A stretch of 32,276 nt of DNA from Polaribacter sp. (GTDB taxonomy: Bacteria > Bacteroidota > Bacteroidia > Flavobacteriales > Flavobacteriaceae). Below, piece by piece: positions 1 through 13,552 of the stretch. The number at the start of each line of letters is the position of its first letter. Position 1 is the stretch's first letter. The notes below the pieces were generated by a model, which saw nothing but the letters and a program-made list of their open reading frames with translations, did no database searches and had not been told where the DNA came from. Both the position numbers and the translations under genes were made by a program. The stretch lies in contig JAQXAP010000121.1 in assembly GCA_029252865.1 (NCBI GenBank), positions 1 through 32,276 of the forward strand, written 5' to 3'.

Positions 1-56
1 ATTTTTCATCTGTATGTATTTATAGTCTCTGTAAAATTTAAATGGATTGCTAAATT

Positions 57-710
57 TTATAATGGACTTATAGTGAAACTATAATCACATTTTTTAGAAT
101 TAATTCTGTATTGTGGATCAGCCAAACCCTCTTTACTCCAACTATTGTCGCCTCCTACACCAACTTGCCTATAATCTAAAGTTAAGTATATTAATTCTTT
201 AGGTTTGATGTCTGAAGTATGAAGCTGTTTTTTAATATTTCCCGGATCAAAATCTGCAATAGGATTGTGATGTGCAGAAAAAGAAATTGGTTGTGTTCCT
301 TTAATACGAATTCCTTGTTTTGCCTTATTCATAAAACTTACATTTCTCACTTCAGTTCTATAACCATTTTCCTGAGGTCTAATATAAGGCACATAGAAAT
401 CTGAATAATGAATAACTAATTTTAATTGTACTTTTAATCGGTTAATTAAATCTTTTTTATAATAATAGTAAGAACTATAAAGATTTAATTTAATAATAGA
501 ATCTTTAATTGGATTACCTGTAAAAATATGTTCTTTTAAGGCTTTATCCAGCTGTGTTTTCCGAATACTTTTTATCGTTAAAGGACTATAAAGTTCTTTA
601 ATTAATTTCTTATGAACATCAAATTCATATTCATCATATCCGTTTTTCTCTATTTGTGAAAAAGAAACGTGTACAAGACATAAAAATATAATAAAGATAT
701 AAAGTCTCAA
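57..710 (-). CDS. Secreted short protein with only the C-terminal part of a LacZ-type GH2 (beta-galactosidase small-chain/domain 5-like); possible gene remnant
   Basis: Signal-peptide-like N-terminus MRLYIFIIFLCLVHVSFSQ. C-terminal [17 protein letters not shown]...HTSDIKPKELIYLTLDYRQVGVGGDNSWS matches the C-terminus of the full GH2 in this window ([17 protein letters not shown]...[14 protein letters not shown]). No GH2 catalytic domain. Confidence 0.7.
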   Translation of the reverse strand: MRLYIFIIFLCLVHVSFSQIEKNGYDEYEFDVHKKLIKELYSPLTIKSIRKTQLDKALKEHIFTGNPIKDSIIKLNLYSSYYYYKKDLINRLKVQLKLVIHYSDFYVPYIRPQENGYRTEVRNVSFMNKAKQGIRIKGTQPISFSAHHNPIADFDPGNIKKQLHTSDIKPKELIYLTLDYRQVGVGGDNSWSKEGLADPQYRINSKKCDYSFTISPL

Positions 711-950
711 TTTTAATAAGCTTTTAAATAGTCAAAGAATATGGAATTATTCTATTGAATATGATAGATCAAAAATGTTAATTCTTTTTATTTGGCGATA
801 ATTTTATTAACCAGAAATCTAGGTGTTTCGTTATTGAATTTTACAATTTAATTAATTTATCTGAATATTTGAATTTAGATATCAATATTACAATTCAATT
901 TTCCTAAAAGGGAGTTGAATCTAGTAGGTCCACAAAAAACAGATTTTCAT

Positions 951-2498
951 TTATTGTTTTTTTCTCTTTTTAAATTGTTTTTTTATTTTTCCAAATCCAG
1001 GCTCAATTCCTTGACGCATTTGCTCAATTATTTCTGGTTTTTCTTTTTTTAACCATTTAATAATAGCACCTGCATTGGGTGGTGGACAATTTTTCCAATT
1101 AATTGAGTCTAGTCCATAATCATGATTTTTAGAATTCCAATTATTATAATGGTCTCTCATTTTATTTGCAACTTCTTGATACTTTGGATTACTAATCAAA
1201 TTATTCAATTCGAATGGATCGTTAATAATATCGAATAACTCCTCAGGTTCCTTGGTGTCCTCAAAGAAATGCTCTTGTACCTCAGTCAATTTTCCATTCT
1301 CTTTTAAATTTCGCATAATATGAATCGCCGGTCTATGAAACTCGAGATATGCTTGATGCGCATCATGAGATTGGCTTGTAATATTGTTTTTTATATATCG
1401 ATATTTAGCTGTAGTAATGGCTCTAGATTGCTCTAAAATTTCATCCCATAAATCTCTGGCGGAATAGATATATTCTCTTGGATTTTTATTTTCCGCTATA
1501 ATAGATCTTGCCGTCATATAATCTGGTAATTCTAAACCAGCTGCTTCTAAAATTGTTGCAGCTACGTCAACAGATGCCACCAAACGTGTATCTTTTTTTC
1601 CTCCAGTAATTCCTGCAGGCCAATTTACAATTAGAGGTAAATGTAATCCAGGTTCATACATATATCCTTTTCCTCTGATATTACAACGACCATTATCTCC
1701 AATAAAAATAATAAGGGTATTGTCACGCATTCCTTTTTGTTCTAAATCAGCTAATAACAATCCAACTTGATAGTCCATATATTCCACTTGGTCTAAATAT
1801 TTAGCCCAATCTAAGCGTATTAGGGGTGTGTCTGCATAATGTGGTGGTAAAACAACATCCGCTGGATTTACTTTATGGGTTGATTTTGATCTAATTGCAC
1901 TCCACCAGTCTCCTCTATGAGTAACATTCAGAGTTACTTGAGAAAAGAAAGGTTGATCTTCTTCATTAAATCCATTTTTCTTATCAAATAATCCAAATTC
2001 ATTAATACCATCCCAAGGCCCAACTGCTTTGTGTTTAAAATTAACATCTATTTTCTGCGAGCCTCCTTTCACTATTTTATTTCCAATAATACAAGTGTAT
2101 CCCGCTTCTCTTAAATAAGACGTAATTGGTTTATATGGCGCAATTAGCGGTACTTTTCTATTTGATCTATGATGTTGCGCATTAATAATGTTTTGATGCA
2201 CTCCTGTAATCATATTAGATCTACTCGGAGAACAAATAGAATTATTACCATATGCATTCATGTATTGAATACCCGTTGCAGCCAACGAATTTAAAACAGG
2301 AGTTTTTACGGCTGACATTCCATAACATTCCAGGTCAGTACTCATATCCTCAGATAAAATAAATAGAATGTTTGGTTTTAAAGATTCCTTTTTTTGTTGT
2401 GCAGAGCTCATTACTGTCATAAATAATAGAGCTAAAACAATAATTTTATAAGTTGCTATTTTCATCATTTTAATAAGGTTGTTCTTTTCTTGGTGCAT
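951..2498 (-). CDS. Family S1 sulfatase, N-sulfoglucosamine sulfohydrolase (SGSH/S1_8)-like, signal peptide
   Basis: Formylglycine motif CSPSR (NNSICSPSRSNMITG); metal-site GDNG; region DVVLPPHYADTP...LDQVEYMDYQVGLLLADLEQKGMRDNTLIIF resembles SGSH-type sulfatases. True start is probably M11/M12 (about 2468/2465), which removes the overlap with the next gene. Confidence 0.88.
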   Translation of the reverse strand: MHQEKNNLIKMMKIATYKIIVLALLFMTVMSSAQQKKESLKPNILFILSEDMSTDLECYGMSAVKTPVLNSLAATGIQYMNAYGNNSICSPSRSNMITGVHQNIINAQHHRSNRKVPLIAPYKPITSYLREAGYTCIIGNKIVKGGSQKIDVNFKHKAVGPWDGINEFGLFDKKNGFNEEDQPFFSQVTLNVTHRGDWWSAIRSKSTHKVNPADVVLPPHYADTPLIRLDWAKYLDQVEYMDYQVGLLLADLEQKGMRDNTLIIFIGDNGRCNIRGKGYMYEPGLHLPLIVNWPAGITGGKKDTRLVASVDVAATILEAAGLELPDYMTARSIIAENKNPREYIYSARDLWDEILEQSRAITTAKYRYIKNNITSQSHDAHQAYLEFHRPAIHIMRNLKENGKLTEVQEHFFEDTKEPEELFDIINDPFELNNLISNPKYQEVANKMRDHYNNWNSKNHDYGLDSINWKNCPPPNAGAIIKWLKKEKPEIIEQMRQGIEPGFGKIKKQFKKRKKQ

Positions 2499-3897
2499 TT
2501 AACCATTGAGTTAGTTCTTTAGATAGTTGTTTGGATATATCGGGGTAAGTATCTAATAAATTCCATCTTTCATATGGATCTTCATCCATGTTATATAACT
2601 CCTGAGGTACACCCTCAATTGCTAATAATTTCCACGGTCCTTTTCTGGCTATTTGGTTGGCGGTAGGTTTTAACCTAATATCTGTCACGTTTACATAGTT
2701 GCCACTTCTTTTATATTTAGTAGCTATTTCCCAAAACATGGTTTTTCTATCTATTAGTGGTTTTTGTTCAAATAAAATAGGTGTAATATCTAGACCATCC
2801 ATAGGCGAATTTTTATCGAGGGTTCCTTGAGCTAATTTTAAAAAAGTAGGTAGAAAGTCTATGGTATTGGCTATTTCATTACTAACAGTTCCTTTGGTAA
2901 TTGTTTCTGGCCACCACACGATCATGGGAACCCTAATACCACCTTCATGAAAATCTGTTTTTCTTCCTTTAAAATGAGCAGGACTTCCTAAATATGCCGG
3001 TCCATTATCACTAGTAAAAATTACGATTGTATTTTTATCAATATTTAACTCTTTAAGTTTTGCTAAAACACCTCCAACACCTTTATCTAAATGAGAAACC
3101 ATGCCTCTATATAATAAATCTTGACCTTTAGCTCGGTCATTGTATTGATCCATAACTCCTTTTTCTGAGTACTCGTATGGTGCATGTGGTGCATCTAACC
3201 ATAAATTAAGAAAGAATGGTCTCTTTTCTTTTGCACTGTTTTCAATAAACTTGTTAGCCTCTTCAAATTTTATTGTGGTCCAATGTTTATTGTTTGGCGT
3301 TAATAAAACATCATCTTTTACCAAATTTTTACCTGCATCTTTATACAATCTTTTTTCCCGCATAGCAGAGCCTCGGTAAATAGGATCTTCAAGCATAGCC
3401 AAATAATGATCAAACCCATGTTGTAATGGCCCAGGCATGCTGTTATTTCTATCTAAAACATGCGACTCATTCAAACCCCCTAAGTGCCATTTACCAATAT
3501 GCATAGAAGTATAACCTTCTTTTTTTAGCACTTTTGGAATGGTTAAAACATCGTTATCTAAAAACATTTCACGATCATTAAAATGTGCAGAAACATTAAA
3601 CCGTAATGGATATTGACCCGTTAAAATACTAACTCGAGTAGGAGTGCAAACAGCAGAACCAGCATAAAATTGAGTAAATTTAAGACCTTCACCTGCCATT
3701 TTATCTATATTTGGCGTATTGATTCTTTTACTACCATAGCAACTTAAATCTCCATAACCTAAATCATCTGCTAAAATAAGCACAATATTAGGTTGTGTTA
3801 AATGTAATTGTTTTATTTCATTTGAACTGTTTTCACAACTACCACAAACTAATGCAAATAGCAGGTAAAAAACGAAATTAAAACTTAATTTTTGCAT
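2470..3897 (-). CDS. Family S1 sulfatase, lipoprotein
   Basis: NIVLILADDLGYGDLSCYG, CTPTRVSILTG, HIGKWHLGG, FTSDNGP; lipobox-like VCGSC near the N-terminus. Confidence 0.93.
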   Translation of the reverse strand: MQKLSFNFVFYLLFALVCGSCENSSNEIKQLHLTQPNIVLILADDLGYGDLSCYGSKRINTPNIDKMAGEGLKFTQFYAGSAVCTPTRVSILTGQYPLRFNVSAHFNDREMFLDNDVLTIPKVLKKEGYTSMHIGKWHLGGLNESHVLDRNNSMPGPLQHGFDHYLAMLEDPIYRGSAMREKRLYKDAGKNLVKDDVLLTPNNKHWTTIKFEEANKFIENSAKEKRPFFLNLWLDAPHAPYEYSEKGVMDQYNDRAKGQDLLYRGMVSHLDKGVGGVLAKLKELNIDKNTIVIFTSDNGPAYLGSPAHFKGRKTDFHEGGIRVPMIVWWPETITKGTVSNEIANTIDFLPTFLKLAQGTLDKNSPMDGLDITPILFEQKPLIDRKTMFWEIATKYKRSGNYVNVTDIRLKPTANQIARKGPWKLLAIEGVPQELYNMDEDPYERWNLLDTYPDISKQLSKELTQWLNAPRKEQPY

Positions 3898-3901
3898 ATC
3901 T

Positions 3902-4807
3902 TTATTTTAAACTAATAGATTGTTTTTTTAAATACTTTTTCATTGCTTCCGGGGTTTTATAATGTATTGGTTTATTTTGCATTAATCTTTTTTGAATATG
4001 GAACGTTACATCCATCCATTCCTCCTCATCCCATAAAGGATCTATTAATCCATTTTCCCATAATTCTAATGCTTTGTGAAGATTCCTAGAAGTCAGTGTA
4101 TCCGATTTCGTTAAATCGGAAGTTTCCCCTAAGTCATTTTTTAAGTTGTACAATGTACTTCCATAATCCTGCAGTCGAACAAGTTTATGATCTCCTATTC
4201 GAGCAGCAGCTTCATTTAATTTTCTCCAAAATAATTTATCATGAGGATTCCCCGTAACCTCTCCTTTTAAATAAGGTAATAAATTTACACCATCTAGACT
4301 CAAACTTTTATCTTTAGAAATACCTGCTGCAGCCAAGGCTGTAGTAAAAATATCTAATGAAGAACTTAAACCATCAAATTTTTGATTCCCTTTTAGTTGT
4401 TCTGGCCAATGAATTAAAAAGGGAACTCTATGGCCTCCTTCAAATTTATTACCTTTAAAACCTTTTAACCGTCCATTACTTGAACTATTTGTATGCGCAC
4501 CTCCATTATCACTCAAAAAGAAAATTAAGGTATTACCCAACTGTTTGGTTTTTTTAAGTTTGTCGACTAATTTTCCAATATTTTCGTCCAATGACCAAGT
4601 CATTGCAGCCAATTCTTTTCTGGGATGATCTTTATATTTTTTTAAATGTACTTGCTTTGCTTCCATTGGTGTGTGAACAGCATTGTAAGAAAGATACATA
4701 AAATAGGGTTCATTCTGATGTTCTTCGATGTAAGAAACAGATTTATCTCCAAGCACATCGGTCATATATCCATCAAAAATAACCTGTTTACCATTGTACT
4801 GTAACAT
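3902..4807 (-). pseudogene. N-terminally truncated sulfatase (C-terminal half only; no CxPxR site)
   Basis: Sulfatase C-terminal features present (YLSYNAVHTPMEA, FFLSDNGGAHTNSSSNGRLKGFKGNKFEGGHRVPFLIHWP, LYNLKNDLGETSDL). No signal peptide, no ADDLGYGD segment, no CxPxR and no GKWHLG. The upstream gene ends only 41 bp away. Confidence 0.85.
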
Positions 4808-4848
4808 CTGGTTTATTAAAAGAAGCCTACTTATAAAAGTCTCGATAT

Positions 4849-6387
4849 CTATTTTTGTGAATCAGGCCAAGGAACTAGCTTTCCAGTATTTGTATTGGTT
4901 GGCATTTGGGCATCAACACTTCTTAAATAATTACCTAATTCCGCTGCTAATGATGTTACTTTTAATTTCTCTGTAGAGGCAAGGTTTGTCATTTCGCTAA
5001 TATCATTTTTAATATTAAAAAGTTCAAAACGCTCATTAATATGATAATAAATTAATTTCCAATCCCCTTTTCTGATAACACTAGAGGCACCAATTCCAGG
5101 TCCATTTTTACCCCAGTTATTTGGAAAATGCCAAAATAAAGCTCTTTCGGAGTCATTAATTTTTTTACCTTTTAAAATAGGGATAAAACTTTTACCATCT
5201 ACCTGTTGAATAGTTTTATAACTGGAAATTCCTGCAAATTCCAAAATACTAGGGAAGAAATCTTCAATAATAACTTTTCTATCCGTTGAAGAATTCGGTT
5301 TTGTTATTCCTGGCCATTTCACCAACATTGGCTCTCTAATACCACCTTCATGAACTGAACCTTTTCCACTTGACAGAGGTTTGTTGTGTGTATGCTTTTT
5401 TCCGCCACGTCCATAAGCACTTAAACCTCCATTGTCTGACATAAATAATATAATGGTGTTATCTGCAATTCCTTTTTTATCAAGGTAATCCATAAGGTCT
5501 CCTAAACTCTTGTCCATTCCCTCAACCATAGAAGCATATTTAGCTTCTTTAGGATCAAAACCCTTGTCTACGTATTTTTGCTCAAATCTCGAATCGCCCT
5601 GTATGGGCGTATGTACGGCATAATGAGCCATGTATAAATAAAAAGGAGCTTCCTTATTTATAGCAACATCCATAGCGAAAATTGCTTCTTTCGTAATCGC
5701 TTCTGTTAAAAAAATATCCTGACCATGGTATTTCTCTAACCCAGGAACATTCCAAATAGTTTCTTTTCTTTTAGAATTTTCAAAATTATTAGCTCCATAA
5801 TAACTTCCGGGAGCACCGGCTGCATGCCCTGCAATATTAATCTCAAAACCAAGGTTTGTTGGATCAGCACCGGGGGTTCCGATAGCACCAAAATGGGCTT
5901 TCCCTGCATGAATTGTTAAATAACCGTTGTCCTTCAATATTTGTGGTAATGGTGTAATATGTACAGATTGATTAATACCATCAGTTGGTTGCGCGCCATT
6001 TAAATTCCATTTGGGTAATTTTAGTCCCTTAGGAGGTTTTACCATATCAGTGTCTCGTCTCAATGTCCAACTTGTTACTCTGTGCCTTGCAGCATTCATC
6101 CCAGACATTAAACTAACCCTTGTAGGAGTGCAAACAGGAGTTGCATAAGCTTGAGTAAATTTTACTCCTTGATTTGCTAGACGCTCCATATTTGGTGTTA
6201 CATATTTTTGATTAAGACTCGTTTTTTTATTCCAAAAAGGAACCGAAGTATCTTGCCATCCCATGTCATCTACCAAAAACAATATAATGTTTGGTTTACT
6301 TAACGTTTTATCACTAAGTTTTTTAGAATCATTTTTACATGAGAATACGATTAAAGAAGTAAACAGGATTGATAAAAATTGTCGCAT
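4849..6387 (-). CDS. Family S1 sulfatase, lipoprotein
   Basis: NIILFLVDDMGWQDTSVPF, ATPVCTPTRVSLMSG, HAGKAHFGAIG, FMSDNGGLSAYGRGGKKHTHNKPLSSGKGSVHEGGIREPMLVKWPG; lipobox-like VFSC. Confidence 0.93.
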   Translation of the reverse strand: MRQFLSILFTSLIVFSCKNDSKKLSDKTLSKPNIILFLVDDMGWQDTSVPFWNKKTSLNQKYVTPNMERLANQGVKFTQAYATPVCTPTRVSLMSGMNAARHRVTSWTLRRDTDMVKPPKGLKLPKWNLNGAQPTDGINQSVHITPLPQILKDNGYLTIHAGKAHFGAIGTPGADPTNLGFEINIAGHAAGAPGSYYGANNFENSKRKETIWNVPGLEKYHGQDIFLTEAITKEAIFAMDVAINKEAPFYLYMAHYAVHTPIQGDSRFEQKYVDKGFDPKEAKYASMVEGMDKSLGDLMDYLDKKGIADNTIILFMSDNGGLSAYGRGGKKHTHNKPLSSGKGSVHEGGIREPMLVKWPGITKPNSSTDRKVIIEDFFPSILEFAGISSYKTIQQVDGKSFIPILKGKKINDSERALFWHFPNNWGKNGPGIGASSVIRKGDWKLIYYHINERFELFNIKNDISEMTNLASTEKLKVTSLAAELGNYLRSVDAQMPTNTNTGKLVPWPDSQK

Positions 6388-6394
6388 TTTTATG

Positions 6395-9739
<3,345 letters not shown>

Positions 9740-9827
9740 TTATATTCTCTTTATTGTATCTTTCCTTTTAGTTGTCTATGAATCCCTTTTATTCATTAAA
9801 ACATGAAGCAATACCTCTTTTAAATTT

Positions 9828-11408
9828 TCAGTTCCATTTTTTATTAAAAATTTCTTGCATTACTGGGTAATTACTATCCGTATCTTCATATAAAATGCGT
9901 TGTTTTTTTAACTCTACTTTCATTTCAGAAATAATTTCCTTGTATGTAGGATCATTATATGCATTATAGTTTTCTTTAGGATCTTTAACCATGTCGTAAA
10001 ACTCCCAAGCAGGTTCTGTTGCTTGATCAGAACAACCTGTCATATCCAATGATTGTCCATAAAAGAAAGCTAATTTGTAGTTTGCATTTCTAATACCAAA
10101 ATGCCCTGGTCTTTCCGGGTAATGTTGCCAATATCTATAGTATGCAGATTTTCTCCAATTATGTGGAGTTTTACCAATTAAATTTTTTCTAAAACTTTTT
10201 CCTTGCATAGAATTAGGGACTTCAACGCCTGCGTAATCTGCAAAAAGTGCCGGAAAATCGATATTCAAAATAATATCGTCCAATCGTTTTCCCGCTGGAA
10301 TTTCTTTCGGATAACGAATAACAAATGGCATTCTTAAAGATTCATCATAAATTAAACGTTTATCAAAAAACCCATGTTCTCCCAAAAAATAACCTTGATC
10401 TGCAGTGTAAATTACCACCGTATTTTCTGCTTGTCCAGACTTTTCTAAATAGTCTAAAATTTTTCCAATGTTGTCATCAATAGCAGCACCTGATCTCATA
10501 AAATCTTTTACAAATTTTTGATAAACTTGTTTCCTTGTTTCTAGGCTATCCATGTCTTTGGTATAAAATGGTAGACCAGGATATTTACACCACCATTTTT
10601 CAGGGTCATCTGAAGCTTGCTCATAACGCCATGCTAATGTCTCTAGTTTCTGACCTTTAAAAGTTCTTCCTGTAGTTTTGGGTGAGAAATCATATAGAGA
10701 TGCTGGTTCAGGAACATCAATATTTTTATACAAATCATTAAACCTTTCAGGGTAATCAAATGGCTCATGAGTTGCTTTAAAATGTGTCATCAATAAAAAA
10801 GGCTTATCATCTTTTCTGTCTTTTAACCACTCTAAAGATAGGTTGGCTATAACATCAGTAGAGAATCCTTTATGAATATCCCATTCCTCAGAAGTTTTAT
10901 TAAAATTGTCTACGGTTTTTAAAATAGGATCCCAATATCTTCCTTGATCATTTAGCACATTGTAATAATCAAAACCTGTAGGCTCTTTCTTTAAGTGCCA
11001 TTTACCAATAATAGCTGTTTCATAACCATTTTTTTGAAGCACTTTAGCAATATTGAGGCTATCTGTTTCTAATGCATCACTTAATGTGTATACACCATTT
11101 TTATTACTATATTGTCCCGTTAAAATAGCTGCTCTACTGGGTACACAAATAGAATTAGTGCAAAATGCATTATCTAAGACAATTCCCTCATCTGCCAACC
11201 TTGATATATTTGTATTCTGAACATAATCTTTTAATACTCCTCCATAAATTCCCCAAGCCTGAGAAGTATGGTCGTCTGACATAATAAAGAGGATATTTGG
11301 CTGTTTTTTTTCGGTTTCTTTTTGTTCTCTATTGCAACCACACAGTATCAATAAAAAAAATAAACAAACTGTTAAATTGAATAAAGTAAAAGTCTTTTTA
11401 ATTGTCAT
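9828..11408 (-). CDS. Family S1 sulfatase, N-acetylglucosamine-6-sulfatase (S1_11)-like, lipoprotein
   Basis: NILFIMSDDHTSQAWGIYG, NSICVPSRAAILTG, IIGKWHL, ADQGYFLGEHGFFDKRLIYDESLRMPFVIRYP; lipobox-like LILCGC. Architecture parallels ORF 17970..19655. Confidence 0.87.
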   Translation of the reverse strand: MTIKKTFTLFNLTVCLFFLLILCGCNREQKETEKKQPNILFIMSDDHTSQAWGIYGGVLKDYVQNTNISRLADEGIVLDNAFCTNSICVPSRAAILTGQYSNKNGVYTLSDALETDSLNIAKVLQKNGYETAIIGKWHLKKEPTGFDYYNVLNDQGRYWDPILKTVDNFNKTSEEWDIHKGFSTDVIANLSLEWLKDRKDDKPFLLMTHFKATHEPFDYPERFNDLYKNIDVPEPASLYDFSPKTTGRTFKGQKLETLAWRYEQASDDPEKWWCKYPGLPFYTKDMDSLETRKQVYQKFVKDFMRSGAAIDDNIGKILDYLEKSGQAENTVVIYTADQGYFLGEHGFFDKRLIYDESLRMPFVIRYPKEIPAGKRLDDIILNIDFPALFADYAGVEVPNSMQGKSFRKNLIGKTPHNWRKSAYYRYWQHYPERPGHFGIRNANYKLAFFYGQSLDMTGCSDQATEPAWEFYDMVKDPKENYNAYNDPTYKEIISEMKVELKKQRILYEDTDSNYPVMQEIFNKKWN

Positions 11409-11416
11409 TTTCTGTT

Positions 11417-13324
11417 TTATTTAATAATAATTTCATCAATAAAAAACCATCCCGGATTACCAGATCCTGGATTATACTCTGGAATTTCATCAATACCTTT
11501 TATATTTATTTTAATGAATCTTGCTATTGGATTTGCATCAATTACTAGCAAACCTGTAAAGCTATCAATCTGAGAAAATTTCGAAGAACCACTAACTTTT
11601 TTATCGCTAGAAAAAGAATGCCCATCATTAGAAAAACTTACTTCAACTAATTGTGGAATATAGATCCAATTTGATGGCGAATGCAGGTAACCAATACCAA
11701 GAGAAGAAATGGATTTAGACTCCTCTAAATCAATAATAAATTCTAATTCTTTGCCTTCTTGACCAATCCATTGTCCTGTACTATGATCTTTAAAACCTCT
11801 CTTCCCATCAAGAAGTACTTGAATATTTTTATATTTATTATGAAGTTCTTTTTTAGCAATAATCTTTCCTGTTCTTCCTAAATGAGCAATCTTTTTCTGC
11901 TCTTTTGGAACCTCATCATCAGAACCATGTTCCCAAGAAATAAAATCCGCAATCAGTTCTTTAACAATATCGGGATGTTTATTTGCCAGATTATTCATTT
12001 CTGAGACATCATTACTTAAATCCGACAGAAAGATGGCATCATTTTCTAAATCTAATATCCCTTTGTGGGATGTATCTTTGGGGAAACCCATTAGTTTCCA
12101 ATTTCCTTTTCTAACCACCCATTGGTTGCCGTATTTCCAAAATGCGCTGGTTCTTGTCGATTTTGTAGTCGGATTCTGGATCATATGAGAAAGGTCTATT
12201 CCGTCAAAATCATTTGGAATGTTTTTTAGATCACATAATTTAGCCAAAGTAGGCATCCAATCTGTGTTTATTAAAAACTGGTCACTAACAATATTACGCG
12301 GTAAGTGATTTTTCCAATTAATTATAGTTGGTAACCTAATCCCCCCCTCAAAAAGACTGCCTTTAGCACCTCTATAAGGACCAGAATTTCCGCCACCATT
12401 TGAGGCTCTAACTTCTGTTGAATATCCATTGTCTGATTGATATACAATGATAGTATTTTCACGTATTCCTAATTCGTCTAATTTATCGATTAAAAATCCT
12501 ATTCTTTCATCAATTGTAGAAATGAATGCCGCATAATCTCCCCTTGGCTTTTCAACATCTTTGTAAAAATCTCTCCATTTTTTTGTAGGTTGATAAGGGT
12601 AATGTGGCATATTAATAGCATAATACATAAAGAATGGCTTGTCTTTATGATCTTCAGCGTACTGCAATGCCTTTTTTGAGGCTAAATCAGGGAAGTACTG
12701 ACCATCAAAAAACACCTCTGTTCCATTTTCATATAAATCATGTACATTGGGACCTTCCCAATAAAAATAATGAGAATAATTATCTATACATCCTCTTAAA
12801 TGTCCAAAAGAATAATCGAAACCCTGCGCATTAGGACTACTACCCTCACTCATTCCTAAATGCCATTTTCCTATGTGCCCCGTATGATAACCGTTTGACT
12901 TAAAAAGTGTAGCCATCGTGCTTTGACCTTTCGGTAAGCCGGGAGAACCTGGCGAAGCCGAAGTGTTTTTTGATACCCCTGCATTTTGAGGGTATTTCCC
13001 TGTGAATAAGGCTGCTCTTGACGGTGCGCAAACTGGCGCTGCCACATAAGCTTGAGTAAACCGTGTACCTTCCTTTGCAAGTTTATCTATGTTAGGGGAA
13101 TAAATGTCTTTTGAACCATAACAACCTAAATCCATTGCTCCCTGATCGTCTGTATAAATAACAATTACGTTTGGTTTTTTAATTACCTTATTTTGAGATT
13201 GTCCTTTAATTACGAGAAAAAAAGTACAAATAATAGTTAATATGCTTTTAAAAAAAGAGGTTTTACTCGTTTTCATTTTAATCCAATTTAATAAAGAAGT
13301 AGTTTTATTTCTCTTATGATTCAC
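11417..13324 (-). CDS. Family S1 sulfatase with C-terminal F5/8-type (CBM32-like) domain, secreted
   Basis: NVIVIYTDDQGAMDLGCYGS, APVCAPSRAALFTG, HIGKWHLG, YQSDNGYS; extra C-terminal segment (about the last 130 aa) LLDGKRGFKDHSTGQWIGQEGKELEFIIDLEESKSISSLGIGYL...WFFIDEIIIK looks discoidin-like. True start may be M17 (about 13276). Confidence 0.9.
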   Translation of the reverse strand: MNHKRNKTTSLLNWIKMKTSKTSFFKSILTIICTFFLVIKGQSQNKVIKKPNVIVIYTDDQGAMDLGCYGSKDIYSPNIDKLAKEGTRFTQAYVAAPVCAPSRAALFTGKYPQNAGVSKNTSASPGSPGLPKGQSTMATLFKSNGYHTGHIGKWHLGMSEGSSPNAQGFDYSFGHLRGCIDNYSHYFYWEGPNVHDLYENGTEVFFDGQYFPDLASKKALQYAEDHKDKPFFMYYAINMPHYPYQPTKKWRDFYKDVEKPRGDYAAFISTIDERIGFLIDKLDELGIRENTIIVYQSDNGYSTEVRASNGGGNSGPYRGAKGSLFEGGIRLPTIINWKNHLPRNIVSDQFLINTDWMPTLAKLCDLKNIPNDFDGIDLSHMIQNPTTKSTRTSAFWKYGNQWVVRKGNWKLMGFPKDTSHKGILDLENDAIFLSDLSNDVSEMNNLANKHPDIVKELIADFISWEHGSDDEVPKEQKKIAHLGRTGKIIAKKELHNKYKNIQVLLDGKRGFKDHSTGQWIGQEGKELEFIIDLEESKSISSLGIGYLHSPSNWIYIPQLVEVSFSNDGHSFSSDKKVSGSSKFSQIDSFTGLLVIDANPIARFIKINIKGIDEIPEYNPGSGNPGWFFIDEIIIK

Positions 13325-13552
13325 TTAATTCAATAACTAGTTTAGATATAATAAAACGTCTTATTAGGCCCTTAAAATATTTAGCTTTAGTTCTTTTCAA
13401 AAAAATTAGACTTCTTTCTTTTATATGAAGCCTCAATAATCTTTAATTATACATCAAAATTAATTTAAATTAGAGGGTGATTTGGTTCCTATTCGTTCAA
13501 TATAGGGGTTAATATAATCAATCTTGCAACCCTCAAATATTAAACTGTCAAA

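Noticed and set aside
219-404. Short + strand ORF (61 aa) antisense to the solo LacZ C-terminal ORF
   Set aside because: Antisense to a convincing coding region, low-complexity translation and no recognisable domain; treated as spurious.
12871-13080. 69-aa ORF on the same strand within the 635-aa sulfatase, different frame
   Set aside because: Overlaps the conserved CAPSR region of the real gene; out-of-frame by-product.
13455-13462. CAAAATTA as a reverse-strand -7 box for the minus operon
   Set aside because: No CAA(A) at suitable spacing for a -33 element; not supported as a promoter.
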